This document shows, piece by piece, positions 1-10,359 of a DNA stretch of 64,000 bases. The DNA lies in assembly GCA_030068075.1 (NCBI GenBank), contig CM057826.1:52223116-52287115 (forward strand). Reading direction: 5' to 3'. Both the position numbers and the translations under genes were made by a program. Numbering within the stretch: the stretch's first letter is position 1; every line of letters begins with the position of its first letter. The stretch comes from Paguma larvata. Taxonomy: Eukaryota > Chordata > Mammalia > Carnivora > Viverridae. Below the pieces are notes generated by a model. The model saw only the letters and a program-made list of their open reading frames with translations. It did no database searches and was not told the origin of the DNA.

Positions 1-1090
1 TATTTCTTGTTTTGTAGATACACTGTTCAGTATATTTTAGGACAAAGTATAGTCATGAAAATGATCTTTATCTGGGACGTAGATGTTCTTCCCTTCTGAA
101 AATATTCTGTATTTTTTAAAGCAGGGGGATGAGAACAAAGAATAGTTACTAAAACAATAAAGTCTCCCATCCCCCACCGAAGAAAACCCCCCCAAAACCA
201 AACCCAAACAAAACCCTGTGAAAATCCTGCCCATGAACATATCCCCACAGAGGTCATATAAGCATCTATCAGAGAAGTTATACAAATAGTTGTTACCTTG
301 AATAAAAGTTTGGTCTTGAAGATCTAGAACATTTAAAATTCCAAGTGTTAGAGAAAAAAGAAAACAAATGTGTCACAGAATTTAGATCTTTGAACGAGAA
401 TGGCCTATACTAATGAGGATAAAAATACTCCTAATAAAAGCTCCATTTTATTGAGCCCGTGCTATTTTCTAGGCAATTTGCCAAACAGATTTAAATTTCT
501 CTATGATGACCTTCATAAAATAAACACCAAGTTCAAGTATTTATCTAAGTCACAATAAATCTAAGTTGACGGCCCCACTTCCAAGATTGGCTGTAAGTCC
601 TATATCAGCCATTTTCCATTGGTAATCTTTCTTCTTCCTGTATAGTGCATGAAATTGGGAAGGGTTTTGTTTTTAAATCCACACTTGAAACTTTGGCAAC
701 TATTTTCCCTTGACCAATATGGTCATTTAAGGGCAGACTTTTCCACCGGTGAACCACTTCAACTCTGCCAGAGAGCCTTCAACGAGATGCCAAGACTACA
801 TAATCTAGTTTATTTCTACCCCAAACTTAACTCTTTGTTGCATCTGCTATTTTAAGAGCATAACTTTTGGTCTGGTTCAGCTTTTCCTCTGTTCACAGTG
901 TCTGGTTCCAGAATGAATGTATTCTTTCACCTTTGTTTCTCCTAAATGAACATTCCATTGCCAGTGGGCTTAAAGGTCTGCTAGGGGTTGACTTCTTTGC
1001 CTTTAAAAAACAAGTTTAAAACATACTGTCTAGAGACCAGGAAAACCTAGAACTTGGGGATGCAGGCCTGAATACTCTCCTGAACATTGG
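1..1090. other. AT-rich unique DNA, no gene seen
   Basis: No repeat family or coding region was recognised. Open frames here are short, have no recognisable protein motif, and partly run through the A/C-rich tract near 181-225. No CpG-island-like composition is visible. Confidence 0.6.
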
Positions 1091-1092
1091 AG

Positions 1093-1093
<1 letters not shown>

Positions 1094-1126
<33 letters not shown>
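1094..1126. repeat. (GA)n microsatellite
   Basis: A nearly pure GA dinucleotide run of about 16 units in otherwise unique sequence. It is not attached to a recognisable SINE. Confidence 0.9.
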
Positions 1127-1128
<2 letters not shown>

Positions 1129-1239
1129 ATAAAAGGAAATTTAGACTCTCGATTTTCTTCCTTCTTACTGCATCTTTAGTAGCAAGAAACAACTTGTCAA
1201 CAAGTTTACCCTAGAACATGACTTCTCAAGATATTTTTC

Positions 1240-1420
1240 TACTGTATTTTACAAATACTGAATTGAGTACTTACAACTACCTTATGACAGGAATTATTGC
1301 CCAACTTCATACATGAGTAAGCTAAAGCTTAAGAAATGGAAAAAAAATCAAGGTAAAATTCACAGTTAACAGGTGGGGAAACCATGGTTTAAAACCTGAT
1401 CTGTTAGTTTGGAAAGCCTG
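1240..1420 (-). repeat. Possible MIR fragment
   Basis: The order of motifs is MIR-like in reverse orientation: a 'gagtacttac' segment, a 'cttatgacagg' segment, and then a 'gagtaagctaaagcttaag' segment resembling the 'gaggaaactgaggctcagag' core. Divergence is high and the edges are uncertain. Confidence 0.35.
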
Positions 1421-1429
1421 TGTTTATTG

Positions 1430-2068
1430 TTACCATAGCATATCACCTCTACAGTATCAGTATTCTGATCACGAATATTTCACCCAGAATATTCTGACAC
1501 CTGTGTACAAGATTTGTAATTCTCTTCCTTACATGAACAGAAGAGTAATGAACACATTTGAGATCATACGGCATGATTTAGATTAGAGTTAACTTTACGT
1601 TTAGTTAATTCATAAAAAATTAGTGAATGGGGCAATTTGTCAAGAGATTTGCCCTTATTTATAAGATAATAAGTTAGCCTGCAACAGTTCCGTGGATATT
1701 TGCAGAAGACAGGCAGGAGCAAACTACATAGTCCCAAATTGATGTCTGCAAAGAGTATGCTGTTTTACAAGACAAACACTCTGAGCTGAGGAAACCTGAA
1801 CTGTTTATAATGGGCATTAAACCTAACTATCCTTTGCTCTGGACGAATGTATTCTATCTTCACAAGTTGTTCACTATACAGATATTTTAAGTGTGATGGT
1901 CTAGAATGAAAGGGCAACGAATGCCTTGCTCATAAGATGTGCAGAGATGCAAGAAATCCACAGAGAATCATCACTTAAGTTTACCATTTAGAATGAATTG
2001 GTTGGGAAATTTGTTTAAATAAGTGTTTAATTTGGTGTCAGTTCTTATTTTTATAAATTGAAACAACT
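1430..2068. other. Unique AT-rich DNA
   Basis: No gene, RNA or repeat family recognised. Confidence 0.5.
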
Positions 2069-2070
2069 GT

Positions 2071-2320
2071 GGAGCACCTGAGTGACTCAGTTGGTTAACC
2101 ATCTGACTCTTGATTTTGGCTCGGGTCATAATCTCTTGGTTCGTGAGATTGAGTCCTGTGTCAAGCTGTACACTGAACATGGAGTCTGTTTGAGATTCTC
2201 TCTCTCATTCTCTCTCTCTCTCTCTCCATCCCCCTTTCTTTCTCTCTCCCCCTTTTCTACTTGTCACATGTGTGCTCTCTCTCTCTCCCTCAAAATAAAT
2301 AAATAAACGTTTAAAAAAAA
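2071..2320 (+). mobile_element. CAN SINE (SINEC), sense, older copy
   Basis: The tRNA-derived head begins 'ggagcacctgagtgactcag' and shows the A-box and B-box regions of a Pol III promoter. A long TC-rich stretch (about 2198-2290) and an AATAAATAAATAAA tail follow. Divergence from the felid-type consensus and lack of a clear TSD suggest an older insertion. It depends on LINE-1 machinery and encodes no protein. Confidence 0.9.
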
Positions 2321-3357
2321 CTGGTTGTTTCAGAGTTGTATATACACACTTAATTGTCTTTTTGTTAAAGTATACACTCATTAAAGCAAAAATTCACAAC
2401 TATGAATTCTTACCGATGTTTTGTAAGTAAAGTAAATGAGTGTTGAGGTTTGGGTATAAGACAGTTATTAATTGGGCTCAATGTCAGAGACACAAGCAAA
2501 AAAGGTGAGGACTGTGGTGAAGTGGAAGTATGCATTCAATGTAAAGGGACGTGGGTGACAGGTTTGGTTAGTTTCCAGATTTTTCAGTTATTTAAGAAAG
2601 TCAGATGTAACATCTCCTGATTTTTCAAAGAAGACAATTTTTGAAGAACAATCTCAACAATAGTAATAGTGATAATAATAAAAAAGTATATATGACATAC
2701 AACAATGTGTACGGACCAGACTTGACGTGTAGATTCCTAGTTTTCATAATCTGATTCAGCACTTGCTACAAGGAGAAGGAGAAGAAATTGAATAGTTTCT
2801 GGGTCCCCTATATCTGAGCACATTTATATGATTTAATGAGATTACAAATGATTCAAGTAAATTGAATGTTCCCAGAGATATTAATTTTCATTTCTACTAT
2901 TCATAGATTTTGTTCTTGCTAAGCAATACAATAAAAAGGACCCATGTGTATCTTTTCTCCTATAGCGTTTGAATAACCTGCTTCAAAAATACTGAATACA
3001 GCAACACTTGTTACAAGAAGAAATAAAGATAATTTCATGTTGCCATTCGACTTTTTTTCCTCCATTTTTTTTTGGTAACCATCAACTAGATATGTTTTTC
3101 ATAGTCCGTATTTGAGAAGTCACATTCAAAACACTGGTTAAAAATGATAAGGCATCTGAAAGAATGGATCAGTTTTGGCTTATCCAAGTAATTTTAACTG
3201 AGCTGTAAGAATTAGCATTCCTCCACTGTGATTTTTAATAGGGCCCAAAAGACAGAGAACTTAGGAAGGGGCGGGATGTTGTTCATAATAATGGAGAATA
3301 TAATGAATGTATTGTCCTATCAGTAAACAGAACTGAAGATTTTATTGTTAAAAGGCT
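2321..3357. other. Unique AT-rich DNA
   Basis: Contains short A-rich runs but no recognisable gene or repeat family. Confidence 0.5.
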
Positions 3358-3360
3358 CAT

Positions 3361-3390
3361 TGTGTGTGTGCGTGCATGCGTATGTGTATA
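3361..3390. repeat. Degenerate (TG)n / TGTA tract
   Basis: A TG run followed by 'cgtgcatgcg' and 'tatgtgtata'. It lies immediately upstream of a SINE insertion. Confidence 0.7.
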
Positions 3391-3402
3391 TAAAATAAAA
3401 TA

Positions 3403-3620
3403 GGGGTGCCTGGGTGGCTCAGTTGGTTGAGCGTCCGACTTCGGCTTAGGTCATGATCTCGCGGTCTGTGAGTTCGAGCCCCACGTCGGGCTCTGTGCTG
3501 ACAGCTCAGAGCCTGGAGCCTGTTTCGGATTCTGTGTCTCCCTCTCTCTCTGCCCCTCCCCCACTCATGCTCTGTGTCTCTCTGTCTCAAAAATAAATAA
3601 ACATTAAAAAAAATTAAAAA
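3403..3620 (+). mobile_element. Felid-type SINEC, sense, young-looking
   Basis: Close to the felid-type head 'ggggtgcctgggtggctcag', with intact A-box and B-box regions ('gagttcgagcccc'). The 'gtgctgacagctcagagcctgg' body, TC-rich stretch and AATAAATAAACATT tail with A runs are all present. A low-complexity TSD (AAAATAAAATA) is likely at 3391-3402 and about 3621-3632. Low divergence suggests recent insertion. Confidence 0.95.
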
Positions 3621-3904
3621 AAAATAAAATAAACTTCATGTCACAAGCACACACATCTATATGTGTGTGTTTATGTGTATACTGCATGTATATCCCAAAT
3701 GACATTTTTATTATAATTTATGTATAATTTGATATTACTTGGTGAATTTTATGTAAATGAACAAGATGAATAATGTACAGAATGATCCTAGGAAGGGTAG
3801 CTCCATAAATGAGAAATGTACGTTTGCAATTTGAAAGCATGGAAGTTTTCTATCAATCAGACATATTGAAACACTGATGAGGAAGTCTAGAAGGTACAAG
3901 AATT

Positions 3905-4050
3905 TTACCAGGGTGTGTGAGACTTGGATTCTTGTTTCAGTTTTGTTACCAATTTGCCATCTGACCTTGGGAAAAGGTATTTCAGTTATTTAGATTTCAG
4001 TTTACATACATGTAAGTGAGTAGGTTGAACTAACTGCCATTCTCTGATAG
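3905..4050 (+). repeat. MIR fragment
   Basis: Motif order 'gccatctgaccttgggaaaa', 'cagttatttagatttcagttt' and 'gtaagtgagtaggttgaac' follows the MIR core (gtgaccttgggcaagtta..cctcagtttcc..) in sense orientation. Confidence 0.7.
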
Positions 4051-4634
4051 TCGGGTAGTTGTAGTCTTCTGCTGTATTTATGCTGATGCCTCTCAGACGG
4101 CAGAGTGAAAATACTGGGTTTTTGGGAATGCACTGAAATGCACTAGCAACCATACCACAGAGATTTCAAGCACTCATCTACTCCATGGGATATAATAGTC
4201 TCAAAGATGTGTTTTATTTGATCCAAGTAGGGTGTTCAGTTTTTAAAAATAATTTGATAAGATTTTATAATTAGTAGATTTCATATAAAATCTAGATTTC
4301 TGGGTTCTTTTTAAAAATGGGAAACATTGTGTACACATTATTTTCTGTCTGCTAACCATTGGTTGGCCTCAGCCAAATAACACCCCGGCCCTTATGTGTG
4401 GCAAGTGTTCACTCATCCCGAAATCATGAATATTAAGAACCATTGGTTCAGGCATGCTGAAACAGTGCTTTGGGAAGCAAACATAGGGACATCAGATCAA
4501 TAGCGCAGTAGAAGGAATGGAAATGTAGACTAGTTGGAAATCTATTATATTAACATTAATTGAATAAAAGCTTAAATTAGAATCATAAACAAGATGGCAC
4601 AAAAGTGATTAAAGGGAAGCATGTTATAATTTCA

Positions 4635-4790
4635 AAGTTAAGGGGTCATCTTTGTCACTCGCTAGTTTAACAAATAAGGAAATGGGGGCCCAGGTAGTTT
4701 AAATGATATGCTCAAGACCGTGCAGCTCAAGACGAAGAGAGGATTTGAATTTATTTTTACTAATTTACGGTCCATCTCTATTCGCACCAC
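4635..4790 (-). repeat. MIR fragment
   Basis: Shows 'aataaggaaatgggggccca', 'gatatgctcaagaccgtgca' and 'gaggatttgaattt', the reverse-orientation MIR order (gaggaaactgaggc..cttgcccaaggtcaca..gatttgaac). Confidence 0.6.
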
Positions 4791-4799
4791 TCATTTTTC

Positions 4800-7700
4800 C
4801 CTCTTTGAAGTCACCATCTAAAAGACACTCACACCCACATAGAGACCAGCACTGAGTGCTGGGCAGCGGTAAGTGTCAAAAAGAAAATATCTATAAGCCA
4901 TTTTAGGGTTGAGCTCTATAGAAGAGATAGCACTCAGAACAAAGTGTCTGGAATAGAAATGACACCCTAGAGACATTTTTTGGATGAGCAAATCATTATT
5001 TACATCAGACAAGTTCCAACATTTCATTTTAAACTGGATGGCCTTCCTCTGATGTGTGAGAAGGACAGACAAGCCTCAATATATGCCATTTGAAAGATGT
5101 ATAGAATGTTTGGGGGTGGATGGAGGGGGGAGATTTGTATGTGATTATAAGGAAAGCCACAATTAATTACATTAAATAATTTAATAGGAAGATATTTTTA
5201 ACCAAGGGGTAAATATTGGCTAAAGTTTAGGTGACACATTTCTCATTAGTTACATAAATTGTTAACACCATCTTCCTTTTATCATTATCCATTCTCTGTT
5301 TTGGAGTTCAGTCAGGATGGAAGGCTATATATGATGTTCTCCAGAGTTTGATAATATTAAAGACTGCTTAGTCATGCACAATACACGTTATTTTGGAAGA
5401 AAATAACTTATGCTATTGAAACATAAAATTTTATCAATATTTCTAACAGTGACTTGTAATGATAATGCCATAAAACCACCTGCTGTTTTGTCAAGTTATT
5501 ACATCGAGGGATCACATGGTTGACATCAATTTTTTTGAAAACAGGACTGCTATTTTTAAACAATATATTGGCATGAGGTGACCAATATTATTACACATTA
5601 GGGAGTTTAGAATTTAGGTGTTTTGTATATATTAACCCAAAGTTTAGGATAAGAATTAAACATACTGAAATTTCCCTGGAAAAGCCAAAATTTAAAGATG
5701 GCTTAATCCATTGTCAGATAGGAGCTAATTTTTCTCTGTGACAGAGGCAATAGGATTTCTTTCTGACTTACAGATAAGACATAGTATGCTGATATGGGAA
5801 AAGAAAGTATCTATGCTGCTCCTAGTATATATTTCACAGAAACAATAACCAAAATTTAATTTGCATGATTGGAACAAACTTTCTGTTATTATGTACCAAA
5901 GAAATACCTGCTACTTTGCACACTGTCTAGAAGAAATATACATATGGAAGGGAACATATTTCATAGATAATTTCAGAGATCGTCTTGCATAATATTCTTT
6001 CTTGTAATCTTATTTTCAACCTAGCATAATCATCATCATCATTGTCATCATCATGAAAAGCTAATAGGATTCATTATTGTTATTGCAGGCCATTATTAGT
6101 CTCATTGCCATTTCCAAGGGAAACAGTTAAAGTATCTATTAGTACAATAGTTCTCTCATTCATTTGCTGTTGGCTTTGCCAATCTAATCCCAAAGGTAAG
6201 AAATCAATCAATGTTTGAACATGTCTCTCTTGTAGTTGCTATTTTTCTTGTGGATTTCAGTGGGACTCTATGGAGCCAGAAGACTGAGAGAAAAAATGTT
6301 TTTTATTTTTTAATTTCATTTAATGAAAATTAGACTATAATACTACAGGTTTGGAATCAACTTAAATTTATTTTATAATAATTAAATGTGGAGTTGAGGC
6401 ACTTCTGTCCCGAAAATGTTGATCAAATGCTATTAGCATTTTCTGAGAGCAGATATGGTGGCTAAAGTATACTGTTGAATGTTGGATCCAAAATGTCTTT
6501 TGGTATATTTTTCATGAAAGTGCTGATATATTGATTCATAATTTATTATATGAAATCAACCTTAAAATGCTACCTATTTTTATATTCAGGAATTTACTTG
6601 GAGTTTGTTGTGTTTTGATGTTTGTAATTTAATTAGAAGATCATATTGCACATATTCTTGGGTCTTTAATAATGCCAAAAATTAAATTTTGCTATGATCT
6701 AGAAAACTTCTGTATACATTATTAAAATATAGAGATCTGAGTTGAGTTCAACATAGTTTGATTAAATTTGAATGAATGTTTGTGATTTTTCAAGTTTTTT
6801 TTGTGAAACTGAGCGGTTTCACCAAAATTTACTTTATATTAGTTTTTCTGTCATGAGAAATTTTCCTTGCCTGTATTTGACCTTTGAAATTTGACCTTTG
6901 AACCTGTTGTGTTGCAGTAACTTATTTTTTATTAAGCTTTCATTATGCAACACTTTTTTTCTATTGGATTGTATGGCTTCTGCTCATTGTTGCATTATTT
7001 TTCTTATTATTTTTCAGTTTTCTCAATTTATGTTTATAAATGACTTGCCTTTGAATTTTGATTTTGGTATGTTACAGAATACCTCTGTTTGCTTTAACTT
7101 TTAACAATATCGTATATGAAATATAGTTTTCTTTCAAAGATGTAATAAATTTAAAGCTAATTGTGATTTTAAATACTAATTAGTAACTTATACTCTGCCC
7201 GTTATTTCAGTGGAGATATTCAGTGAATATAGCCTTCTCATTTTCTGCTAAAATATAAATTATAAACTATACTTACTTACAATCTTCATGAGATACATCT
7301 TTTATCTTATTTTTTTTCTTACAAAAGAAAAGTAAAACAACAAAGAAAGTTATAGTGAGGGAAGACGAAAGCAATTAATTATAAGAGAAAGATTTAGAAA
7401 TATTGACTATTGAAAGACCAAACATGTTTCACATATAAAATCAAGGTAGGAATTGATGAGAAATGAAATGTGGGGGAGACTAATAAAAATCTCCACAATT
7501 TTGATGAAAACACAAACAGGAATAAAACAGAGGCATTACTCCTCTTAGATCTTTTGTGACTATGCACAGTCTTCTGCATAGAGATACAGCCACTGATTAT
7601 AATTAGTTGAAGACTTTATTCCCAACTTCCCATCTTTCAAATGCAAATTAATGGTTTCTATGACAAAAATAAAAGTCCTTGACATCCTCTTGAAGAAGGA

Positions 7701-8400
7701 CTCAAGTAAAATGAATAATCAGTTGAGATGAGCAGCCTTAAATTATCAAGAAAGGATTCAGAGATTCTGCTTTTCCAATAAAGCAGAAGGGACTGTTGGA
7801 AGATAACACTTGTTTCAAAAGAACCATTTTATTATGGGCAGGTAATATAATAATATCTCCTCAAGATCTAGTGAGATGGAATGGCTGAGTGAAGTTGGAC
7901 TGCTTCCACAGTATTTGATTATGCATGGCTCTACCTTCACACCATTCTTATTTTCATATTTATGAGTATTTCCAGAAAAGGTAAATCTAAAATATTATAT
8001 TTCCAGAATTAATACTTCCACTATTTCTTTCTAACAGCAGCATGTGCTGTTAAAAAAAAAAAAAGAACTTTAATTTAATTGCTTTTTTAGGCAGGTAATT
8101 ATCTTCCTCGTCTCATCTAACTTATGCTTGATGTTAATTTGATTGAAATATTTTGCAAGTTTTTTCTACCCTTCCCCCACAGTTTTTTTCTTTTCATTGC
8201 ATCTGTGGCAGATTAAATTTCAATGATTTATCTCTGTTTACTTTCTCTTCCTGTATGTGAAGTTATTTTTCACAAATGTTTCAAATAAGAATGAAGTAAC
8301 TTCAAAATGCTAAGTGATTTCCTTCTAGTAGAACAAGGTATACTTGGGAATGACTGATAAAATTCCTCAAAGTTACTCTAAATGATCTAAAAGCAGATGC
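4800..8400. other. Long AT-rich unique stretch
   Basis: No gene or repeat family recognised over 3.6 kb. Minor features are a degenerate (ATC)n tract near 6027-6054, a perfect 14-bp tandem duplication at 6875-6902, and A/T runs. Open frames have no recognisable protein domain. Confidence 0.5.
6875..6902. repeat. Perfect 14-bp tandem duplication
   Basis: The unit ATTTGACCTTTGAA occurs twice with no gap (6875-6888 and 6889-6902). Each contains TGACCTTTGA, which resembles a nuclear-receptor half-site. It may simply be replication slippage. Confidence 0.8.
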
Positions 8401-8404
8401 AAAA

Positions 8405-8698
8405 AGTTTGTACCTCTTAAATCCTCTTTGCCTGTTTCACCTAACTGCCAACACCCACTCCCTTCTGGTAACCAACAGTTCATTTACCTGTATCTGAGTC
8501 TGTTTCAGTTTTGTTGTTCATTTGTTTTGTTTTGTTTTGTTTTAATTCTATATATAAGTGAAATCATATAGTATTTGGCTTTCTTTGTCTGACTTATTCC
8601 ACTTAGCCTAATACTCTCTAAGTCCATTCATGTTGTCAACAAATGGCAAGATTTCATTCTTTTTATGGCTGAGTATTAGTCCATTATACATACACATA

Positions 8699-8736
<38 letters not shown>

Positions 8737-9010
8737 TGTGATATGTGATGTATATATATCTGTGTAATGTGATGTATATATATATGTGATATAAAATATA
8801 TATGTTATCCATTCATCTATTGATGGATATCTTGGATGTTGTAAATAATGCTGCAGTCAACATAGGGGTGTATATACCTGTTTGAATTGGTGTTTTTGTT
8901 TTCTTTGGATAAATATCCAGAGGGAATTGCTGGATTGTGTGGTAGTTTTATTTTTCACTTTTTGAGGAACTTATATACTGTTTTTCATAGTGGCTATATC
9001 AGTATGCATA
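8405..9010 (-). mobile_element. LINE-1 3' end, antisense
   Basis: The plus strand reads the reverse complement of a mammalian LINE-1 3' UTR and ORF2 end. Motifs are 'ttctggtaaccaacag', 'gtgaaatcatatagtatttg', 'atggcaagatttcattc', 'atccattcatctattgatgg' and 'gaattgctggattgtgtgg'. It is 5' truncated near 9010 and expanded internally by TG and TA repeats. Coding remnants are broken. Confidence 0.9.
8701..8810. repeat. (TG)17 and TATATG microsatellites inside LINE-1
   Basis: A pure TG run at 8701-8734 is followed by TGATGTATATAT-type repeats. They sit where the LINE-1 copy would read 'tatatataccacat', so the arrays probably grew from that AT-rich seed. Confidence 0.9.
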
Positions 9011-9070
9011 ATATTTTATTGAATACCATAAAATTACTGTTATTATTCCATTTTTAAAATAAATAAAATA

Positions 9071-9254
9071 AGGGATGGCTGAGTGGCTCAGTCGGTTGTG
9101 TGTTTGACTTTGACTTGGGCCATGATCTCATGTCAGATTCTGTGCTGACAGCTTGGAGCCTGGAGCCTGCTTCGGATTCTGTGTCTCCCGCTCTCTCTCT
9201 GGCCCTCCCTGCCTCGCACTCTGTCTCTCTCACTCTAAAATAAATAACATTAAG
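9071..9254 (+). mobile_element. SINEC, sense, slightly shortened
   Basis: Has the head 'gggatggctgagtggctcag', the felid-type body and a TC-rich end. The internal stretch after 'catgatctca' is deleted, so the B-box region is missing. The short tail runs straight into a sense LINE-1 3' end, which may make this half of a composite insertion. Confidence 0.9.
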
Positions 9255-9548
9255 CATAATATGCTAAGTGAAGTAAGTCAGTCAGAGAAAGACAGATACC
9301 ATATGTTTTCATGCATAGGTGGATTTTGAGAGACTTAGCAGAAGACCATAGGGGAGGGGACGAGGGGGAAAAAAAGCCACAGAGAGGGAGGGAGACGAAA
9401 CATAAGAGACTCTTAAATACTGAGAATAAACTGAGGCTTGATGGAGGGTGTGGTAGAGGGGAGAGTGGGTGATGGGCATTGAGGAGGGCACTTGTTGGGA
9501 TGAGCACTAGTTGTTGTATGGAAACCAATTTTACAATAAATGGTAAAA

Positions 9549-9583
<35 letters not shown>

Positions 9584-9595
9584 AATTAAAAAAAC
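9255..9595 (+). mobile_element. Carnivore LINE-1 3' end, sense, 5' truncated
   Basis: Starts in the ORF2 tail ('gctaagtgaagtaagtcagt', 'agataccatatgttttcatg'). It then runs through the G-rich 3' UTR ('gggtgatgggcattgaggag', 'tgttgtatggaaaccaattt') to 'acaataaa' and a (TAAA)n tail at 9541-9585. This is the carnivoran LINE-1 3' UTR type. Confidence 0.9.
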
Positions 9596-9835
9596 TAAAA
9601 TAAGTAAAATAAAATGAGAAATTAATAGTTAAGAAAACTATTAATTTTCAAAACTATGTATTTTAACTAAGTCATTATGATAGTAAAACCCATGCTAATT
9701 CAGATGAAATAAGATTGATTATTTTTAAAGAAATAACTTCATATTGCAATCACTAATTGAGGAACTTCAGCCATCCACAAATATGTTTGTAAATATCTTC
9801 AAAGGCTGAAAAAACAATGTCAGGGTTGTATAGTT

Positions 9836-10350
9836 GTTTTAGTTATCTATGAGTATGTAATAGTCATCCTAAAATTTAGTGGTATAAGCAACAACCATTA
9901 ACTATCCCCACAAGTTTGTGGGTCAGTAGATTAGGCAGGGCACAGTGAGGATGACTTGTGTTTACTCTGTGATGACTTGGGCTTCAGTGGGGGTGGCTCT
10001 GTTTTGGCCATGTGCCTAGTGCTTCACTACTGGCCATTGACTAGATCCATTGGTTCTTTTCCGTTTCATATCTGCTGGGTCTGGAATGTCCAAGATGGTT
10101 TCTTCACTCACATGTCTAGAAGGATTGGAATTCATCAGGCATCTTTCTTCTCTTTACAGGGCCTTTCTAGATATCAAGCTTTGAATTCACAACATGACTA
10201 TTTCAGGGTAATTGAACATCTTATATGGTAGCTGGCTTCTCCTAGGCATGAGCATTCTGAGGTCTAGACAGAAGCAAAAGTCGCTAATGAACCAGTCTTC
10301 GAAGTCCAAGAATGTCATTTCCAACTTCATGCTGTCGATCAAGAGTTGTG
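9836..10350. repeat. Ancient interspersed repeat, family not assigned
   Basis: 'gttatctatgagtatgtaat', 'aaatttagtggtataagcaa' and 'gtttgtgggtcagtagatta' match a common old mammalian repeat that begins with a 'tgctgcgtaacaaa..acttagtggcttaaaacaac' type sequence. I recognise the pattern but cannot name the family or fix its edges. The 91-codon open frame at 9956-10231 lies inside it and is not a gene. Confidence 0.55.
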
Positions 10351-10359
10351 AGCTTCTTG

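Noticed and set aside
27..285. Two overlapping antisense frames at the window start
   Set aside because: Gly/Phe/Trp-rich peptides produced by an A/C-rich tract; no domain.
3403..3480. tRNA-like head with A and B boxes
   Set aside because: It is the head of a SINE, not a tRNA gene; the same applies to the other SINE heads.
3357..3590. Arg-rich antisense open frame (and a twin at 58685-58876)
   Set aside because: Both are translations of the antisense strand of near-identical SINEs, which explains their similarity.
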